Source of the DNA: Usitatibacter palustris
Lineage (GTDB): Bacteria; Pseudomonadota; Gammaproteobacteria; Burkholderiales; Usitatibacteraceae
DNA: 64,000 nucleotides
Reading direction: 5' to 3'
NCBI RefSeq assembly: GCF_013003985.1
Contig: NZ_CP053073.1
Location: 1,860,001 to 1,924,000, forward strand
Every line of letters begins with the position of its first letter. Position 1 is the stretch's first letter. The translations under genes and the position numbers were made by a program. This document shows, one piece after another, positions 59,329-64,000 of this stretch. The notes under the pieces were generated by a model. It had not been told where the DNA came from. It was given only the letters and a program-made list of their open reading frames with translations, and searched no databases.

Positions 59329-60162
59329 TTATTCTTCAAGAAAGCCCGGACCCTGGGTGGCGAGGGTGCCCGGGCGCCCCGGAACGGGCCGCTCGAGGAC
59401 GGTCGCCAGGGGGAGGGCGACCGCGGTGGATTCGCCCAAAACGTCCCTGAGCGCACAGAGCTGGTAGCCCTGTTCCTTCCATCCAGTGAGGAGCCGGTCG
59501 AGCGCCGCGGCGAGCTTTCCGCCCTCGACCTCCGCCCGCAACGCATGGACATGCTCGCGCGCTTCCGACGTTTTCTCGAGGGCCCGGGACGCGACGTTTT
59601 CGATCGTCGCGCCGCCCGCGATCAGCTCTTCGAGCGTGGGCAATGTCGTGGGAATTTGGGGGCAAGCGACGATCTCGCCGCGAATGACGGGGACAAACGG
59701 CGCGGTGCCGCGCATGTCGGATGCGTAGCGGAACGCGAGGTGCTGCGTAGCGCGAAGCGCATGCACGTTCGTTTGCCAGCCCGCGGCGCCATGCGCCTCG
59801 GGCTCGGCGGCAAAGATCTCCCGGAACCGGTCGCGCGCGAGCGTCATCTGTTGCTCCGTCCACACCGCATCGGCGCGGCCGACGGTCTTGCGCCAACGGG
59901 TCGAATCCCAGGCGCGGATGCCGACTTCGAATCCTTCGTCGCGAACCTTGCGAAGGATCGCGCTGCAGCGCTTGCCGATGTCGGGAGGGGGCAGGAGCTT
60001 GCCGTAGACGCCGCTGTGGTCGGGGCCGAGGCTGAAGAAGAACGTCGCGCCCGCCCCGTGGCGCTTGAGGATCTCGACAAGGCGCGGCACGCCTTCGCGT
60101 GTTCCGCGGTATGTGTCGACGTCGATTTTGAGAGCGAGGCGCAAGCCAGCGAATGCTAGCAC
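59329..60162 (-). CDS. ArnD-like polysaccharide deacetylase
   Basis: A 277-residue NodB-fold deacetylase. KIDVDTYRGTREGVPRLVEIL and ATFFFSLGPDHSG near the N-terminus closely match ArnD, the undecaprenyl-phosphate-formyl-Ara4N deformylase, and the metal-binding Asp pair is in DVD. No other arn genes are near, so the substrate may differ. The likely start is a GTG at 60162 (VLAFAGLRLALKIDVD) after AGGT; the frame upstream runs into the divergent promoter region and reads as arginine-rich shadow. No signal peptide is evident. Confidence 0.85.
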   Translation of the reverse strand: MLAFAGLRLALKIDVDTYRGTREGVPRLVEILKRHGAGATFFFSLGPDHSGVYGKLLPPPDIGKRCSAILRKVRDEGFEVGIRAWDSTRWRKTVGRADAVWTEQQMTLARDRFREIFAAEPEAHGAAGWQTNVHALRATQHLAFRYASDMRGTAPFVPVIRGEIVACPQIPTTLPTLEELIAGGATIENVASRALEKTSEAREHVHALRAEVEGGKLAAALDRLLTGWKEQGYQLCALRDVLGESTAVALPLATVLERPVPGRPGTLATQGPGFLEE

Positions 60163-60236
60163 CCGGGTGTGACCTGGAAGGGGAGCTCTGCTAGCATCCC
60201 CGCGCCAGAACAAGACAAACAACAGGGAGCCCTACC

Positions 60237-63200
60237 GTGCGTCGTTTCCTGCTCGCGCTTGCGCTGTTCTCCTTTACAACCGCCTTCGCCGCACCGATCC
60301 CGATGCGCGTCGAGGCCACGGCGCGCCAGGCCGACGGACGAATCGTCTTCGCCGGCGACTCGCGCGTCTCCGGCGGGCCGGAGCGCATTTCCGTGGGGCG
60401 GCTCAACGCCGACGGCTCCTTCGACACCTCGTTCGGTTCCGGCGGCATCGCCGAGTTCGTCGCGACCTACGATCCCTGGGGAAGTGAATTCCGGGTGACG
60501 GCCATGACCGTGCGCCCGGACGGCAAGATCATCATCGCCGCCGTGAAGGACGGATACGTGGCGCTGGTTTGCCTGGACGCCACGGGTGCGCCGGACTACT
60601 CGTTCGGATATTACGGCGGCATGCACATCGATCTCGACAGCGCCGGCCAACGCGTGATGGCGATCGGCGCGCAATCGAACGGGTCGATCATCGCGGCCGG
60701 AAGCTATTCCGCGACGCAGGTCGAAGGGGACTGGGACCTCCAGCTCGTGCGCTACCACTCCTATGGGCTGCGCGACTACTTCGCCTCCGGGCCCTACGGT
60801 TCCCACGTGCATCCGATGAGTGCGGGCGACAACGAAGCGCGCGCGCTCGTCGTGCTGCCCGACGATTCCCTGGTGATCGCCGGCACGGCGAAGAACGCCG
60901 GCGCCGACAAGGATCTGCTCGTCGCCAAATTCCAGGCGAGCGGATACCCGGATTATTCCTTCGGCATGGGCGGCAAGACCCTGCTCAATGCCATGAATGA
61001 CGACGAGGGCAGCGCACTCGCCGTCGACAGCCTCGGGCGAATCGTCGTCGGTGGGCGCAATGGCCATGGCATGGGATACCAGACGGCGCGCCAGTTCCTG
61101 GTCTACCGCCTGTCGAGCTGGGGCTGGGTCGACACCCAGTATTTCCACGAGGGCTCGGGGATTTTCATCCGCGATGGCTGGAACATCCTGGATGCGGAGC
61201 TCACCTCCATCGCGATCACGCCGGGCACGGACTCGATCCTCGCCGGGGGCCACGGTCGCGACCTGTCCACGGGCGTGCCGCGCTTCGCGGCACTCGCCGT
61301 CGATCCGTTTGGCGGCAGCTACAACAGCATCACGCCGATTCCCGGCACGCATGTCCAGCGCGGCCTGTACACGAATGGCACATGGGCCATCGCCGTCGGA
61401 ACCCGGACCGAAGGCGGCGTCGACTACTTCCAGCGAGCGCGCTATGCCGTTCAGTATCCGGGGCTCGTGTTCGACACGGACTTCTCCAGCGAGGGTGCGG
61501 ATTCCGTGCCCAACGCGTTCGACTTCGGCGGTTGGAGCCAACAGGGGCCGAGCCTGCCGGAGATTTCTGGCCCGGTGACGATCACCGGAATCGATGTGCC
61601 GGCGCCGGTGACGGTCGCAAACGGCGAGTACTCGATCGGATGTACCGAGACCTTCACGCAGGCGCCGGGGACGATCCTCGCCGGCCAGACGATTTGCGCC
61701 CGGCACGTCTCCGCCGCAACGCCCTCGACCTTCGTCACGACCGTCGTGACCATCGGCGGAGTGGAAGGAGCGTTCTCCTCGCAGACGGGCACTGTGGCCG
61801 ACACGGTCATCTCGACGTTCCCCACTTCGGCGGCGCGGCCGAACTTCGCCTTCCATAGCTACGGGACTCCCGCGGCCTTCGAGTGCCAACTCGACGGCGC
61901 GGCCTATGCGCCTTGCTCGAACCCGCATTTCCTCGACGGCTGGACGCTTGCCAATGGCTCGCACACGTTGAACGTGCGCGCCACGAACGTCTGGGGCGCC
62001 GACCAGACGCCGGCCACCTATACGTGGAGCCACACGCAGCCCGATACGTCGATCTCCTCGGGACCGAGCGGCACGACGACGCAGACCACCGCGGTGTTCG
62101 ACTATTCCGGCAACGGCGGCGGGTGGGCCCTCTCCTGGCAGTGCAGCCTGGACGGCGCGCCGTTCACGACCTGCGGCAGCGACCCGATCACGTATACGAA
62201 CCTCGCGAGCGGCGAGCACGTGTTCCAGGTGCGCATCGTGATTCGCGACGCCTACGGCGTCGATTCCCCCGATCCGACGCCCGCCACGCGGACGTGGACG
62301 GTGGACACGGTGGCGCCGGAGACCACGATCGCGACGGGTCCGTCGGGCACGGTCGGCGAGGATACGGCGTCATTCACGTTCTCGTCGTCCGAGTCCGGCG
62401 CGACCTTCGAGTGCAGCCTCGACGCAGCCGCGTTCGCCGCGTGCACCAGCCCGAAGGCGTACAGCACCGTCGCTCAAGGCATGCACATGTTCGAGGTGCG
62501 CGCCCGGGACGCCGCCGGCAACGTCGACGCGACGCCGGCCCTGCGCTCGTGGTCCGTGGATACGACGAATCCGAACACGACGATCAGCAGCGGCCCGGAC
62601 ATGGTGACGTTCCACACGGACGCCACCTTGGTGTTCAGCGCGAATGAAACTGGCGTCGGATTCCTGTGCAGCCTCGATGGCGGGGCGTTCGCCGCGTGCA
62701 CGAGCCCGAAGAGCTACAGCGGGCTCGCCGGCGGAGGGCACTCGTTCTCGGTCTACGCGACCGACGCCGCGGGAAACCCCGACAACTCGCCCGCCACGTG
62801 GAGCTGGGCGGTGGACCTCGCCGCACCCGAAACCACGCTGTCGGGCGGCCCGACGGGGACCGTGACTCAAACGACCGCCGCATTCACCTTCGGCTCACCG
62901 GAGCCGGGCGTCACCTTCGAGTGCCGTCTCGACGCCGCGGCGTTCGCAACCTGTGCGTCGCCGGTGAACCTGAGCGGCCTCGCGGATGGGGCGCACACGT
63001 TCGAGGTCCGCGCGAAGGATCCGGCGGGCAATCCCGATCCGACGCCGGCATCGCGGACCTGGACCGTCGACACCACCGCGCCGCAGACCACGATCACGGT
63101 GGCGCCCGCAGCGGCAACCAACCAGACGATCGCGAGCTTTACCTTCGCGTCGTCGGAAACCGGCAGCACCTTCCAGTGCAAGCTCGACAGCGGCTCGTTC

Positions 63201-63584
63201 TCGAGTTGCACGAGCCCGAAGAGCTACTCGGGACTGTCGGCGGCAAGCCATACCTTCCAGGTTCGCGCCACCGATGCACTGGGACAACAGGACGCGACGC
63301 CCGCCACGCACACCTGGACGGTGGATACATCGGCGCCGAGCACGACCCTCAACAGCGGGCCATCGGGGACCGTGTCGTCCACGAGCGCGACCTTCACGTT
63401 CAGCTCGAACCAGACGGGCAGCACGTTCGAATGCCGCATGGACAATGGATCGTTCGCGGCGTGCACGAGCCCGAAGGCCTACACGGGACTTTCCCCGGGC
63501 AGCCATACGTTCCGCGTGCGCGCGATCGATCCGGCCGGAAACGTGGATGCGAGCCCGGCGACGCGGACGTGGACGATCAACTGA
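60237..63584 (+). CDS. Large secreted protein: delta-60 repeats followed by seven Ig-like repeats
   Basis: A 1115-residue secreted protein. The GTG start (60237) follows CAGGGAGC; signal peptide MRRFLLALALFSFTTAFAA. Residues 20-420 hold delta-60-type repeats (LNADGSFDTSFGSGGIAEF, SGYPDYSFGMGGKTL), probably a beta-propeller. From about 530 to the end are seven Ig-like repeats of about 84 residues with the pattern F-C-LD-F-C-SP, GxHTFxVRAxDxAGN, TPAxxTWTVDT and PxTTI; each has a conserved cysteine pair. No sorting signal is seen at the C-terminus (TRTWTIN). A surface adhesin or matrix role is plausible but unproven. Confidence 0.86.
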   Translation: MRRFLLALALFSFTTAFAAPIPMRVEATARQADGRIVFAGDSRVSGGPERISVGRLNADGSFDTSFGSGGIAEFVATYDPWGSEFRVTAMTVRPDGKIIIAAVKDGYVALVCLDATGAPDYSFGYYGGMHIDLDSAGQRVMAIGAQSNGSIIAAGSYSATQVEGDWDLQLVRYHSYGLRDYFASGPYGSHVHPMSAGDNEARALVVLPDDSLVIAGTAKNAGADKDLLVAKFQASGYPDYSFGMGGKTLLNAMNDDEGSALAVDSLGRIVVGGRNGHGMGYQTARQFLVYRLSSWGWVDTQYFHEGSGIFIRDGWNILDAELTSIAITPGTDSILAGGHGRDLSTGVPRFAALAVDPFGGSYNSITPIPGTHVQRGLYTNGTWAIAVGTRTEGGVDYFQRARYAVQYPGLVFDTDFSSEGADSVPNAFDFGGWSQQGPSLPEISGPVTITGIDVPAPVTVANGEYSIGCTETFTQAPGTILAGQTICARHVSAATPSTFVTTVVTIGGVEGAFSSQTGTVADTVISTFPTSAARPNFAFHSYGTPAAFECQLDGAAYAPCSNPHFLDGWTLANGSHTLNVRATNVWGADQTPATYTWSHTQPDTSISSGPSGTTTQTTAVFDYSGNGGGWALSWQCSLDGAPFTTCGSDPITYTNLASGEHVFQVRIVIRDAYGVDSPDPTPATRTWTVDTVAPETTIATGPSGTVGEDTASFTFSSSESGATFECSLDAAAFAACTSPKAYSTVAQGMHMFEVRARDAAGNVDATPALRSWSVDTTNPNTTISSGPDMVTFHTDATLVFSANETGVGFLCSLDGGAFAACTSPKSYSGLAGGGHSFSVYATDAAGNPDNSPATWSWAVDLAAPETTLSGGPTGTVTQTTAAFTFGSPEPGVTFECRLDAAAFATCASPVNLSGLADGAHTFEVRAKDPAGNPDPTPASRTWTVDTTAPQTTITVAPAAATNQTIASFTFASSETGSTFQCKLDSGSFSSCTSPKSYSGLSAASHTFQVRATDALGQQDATPATHTWTVDTSAPSTTLNSGPSGTVSSTSATFTFSSNQTGSTFECRMDNGSFAACTSPKAYTGLSPGSHTFRVRAIDPAGNVDASPATRTWTIN

Positions 63585-64000
63585 TCAGAAAGGGGTATCG
63601 ACGCTGATGCCCGCCAGGAAGCTGCGCCCGGGGGCGGGCTCGAAGTACCGGGCGTTGGCCTCGTTCACGATCACCGAGCCCGCGTAGCGACGGTCGAAGA
63701 GGTTGTCCACCCGCACGAAGGCGCGCGCAACCAGGCCGCCGCTGCGCCACGTGCCGCCAATGCGGACGGCAGCCACTGTGTACGCAGGCGCTTCGTCCGA
63801 GTTGGCGTCATCGACCTTCATGGCGCCCGCGTGCCGCGCCTCGATGGCGGCTTCGAAGTTCGCGTTCGCACGCCACCGGATTTCGGCGTAGCCCGAGGTG
63901 CGCGGCACGCCGGGAAGCCGATTGCCGGGCATGAAGCCTTCGCGGTAGGCGGCTTTCAGGCTCGTCCAGGATGCGAAGAGGTCGAGGCCCTGCGCGATCT
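63585..64000 (-). CDS. TonB-dependent receptor (C-terminal part; truncated by window edge)
   Basis: The final 138 or so codons of a TonB-dependent outer-membrane receptor, cut by the right edge. The barrel end shows SLKAAYREGFMPGNRLPGVP, YAEIRWRANANFEAAIEARHAG, FVRVDNLFDRRYAGSVIVNEANARYFEPAPGRSF, and the terminal Phe of outer-membrane barrels. The VDNLFDRRYAGSV and FEPAPGRSF motifs are typical of siderophore or metal receptors. Ligand and N-terminus are unknown. Its stop adjoins the stop of the convergent repeat-protein gene. Confidence 0.88.
   Translation of the reverse strand, partial: IAQGLDLFASWTSLKAAYREGFMPGNRLPGVPRTSGYAEIRWRANANFEAAIEARHAGAMKVDDANSDEAPAYTVAAVRIGGTWRSGGLVARAFVRVDNLFDRRYAGSVIVNEANARYFEPAPGRSFLAGISVDTPF

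Noticed and set aside
62000..63560. Possible CRISPR-like or satellite array
   Set aside because: The periodic similarity of about 250 bases is the coding sequence of Ig-like protein repeats; units are adjacent and in frame, with no spacers.
1..64000. tRNA, rRNA, prophage, insertion sequence or toxin-antitoxin genes
   Set aside because: I looked on both strands and found no cloverleaf, rRNA segment, transposase, integrase or typical small toxin/antitoxin pair that I could support.

Overview
This is a high-GC, gene-dense stretch of a Gram-negative chromosome. The gene content (CcmA-I cytochrome maturation, LplT, KorAB, PhoH with a PIN domain, DUF1501/DUF1800 pairs, secreted proteases with WWN-ESGWG tails) fits a betaproteobacterium, possibly a soil or freshwater member of Nitrosomonadales/Burkholderiales. 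That placement is inferred from gene types; there is no rRNA in the window. I saw no rRNA, tRNA, CRISPR array, transposase or phage gene. Genes are tightly packed, and many overlap by 4 bases (ATGA/GTGA) or start at GTG or TTG.

Region 1 (1-18932) is about c-type cytochromes. On the minus strand lies a cytochrome c maturation operon in the order ccmI-A-B-C-D-E-F (ccmF runs off the left edge). Divergent from it, behind a recognisable promoter, is a seven-gene plus-strand operon: a b-type membrane cytochrome, a membrane-anchored decaheme cytochrome with a cytoplasmic FHA-like domain, a double GlcG/HbpS-like lipoprotein, an outer-membrane beta-barrel, a second ten-heme cytochrome fused to an LVIVD beta-propeller, a c554-like cytochrome, and an 813-residue flavin/cyclic-nucleotide-domain/iron-sulfur fusion. 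Together they look like an electron conduit from the cytoplasm across both membranes, organised like Mtr/Pcc systems but with different parts.

Region 2 (18933-31500) has a c-di-GMP pair (degenerate HD-GYP plus EAL), the lysophospholipid transporter LplT, a secreted DUF1501/DUF1800 pair, a class III CoA-transferase, a KorC-like flavin/iron-sulfur reductase and a small TonB-domain protein. Its two long gene-free stretches are filled with four copies of a modular palindromic repeat whose stems keep pairing through compensatory base changes.

Region 3 (31544-43312) is a 12-gene chemosensory operon: FHA protein, CheZ-like protein, CheY, CheA, CheR, CheD, CheB, CheW, Ser/Thr kinase with a cNMP-like domain, MCP, CheW, and a membrane MCP-like protein with a CheZ-like motif. 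CheA carries three copies of a short GE(K/R)YGLF motif in the region where other CheAs have the CheY-binding P2 domain. No flagellar or pilus genes are present, so the output is unknown.

Region 4 (43313-64000) holds korA/korB (2-oxoacid:ferredoxin oxidoreductase) separated by a long inverted repeat, threonine aldolase, a branched-chain-type substrate-binding protein, a small cytochrome c, two secreted proteases sharing a duplicated C-terminal module, a MauG/cytochrome c peroxidase, PhoH, Bcp peroxiredoxin, an ArnD-like deacetylase, a large secreted repeat protein, and the 3' end of a TonB-dependent receptor gene cut by the right edge.
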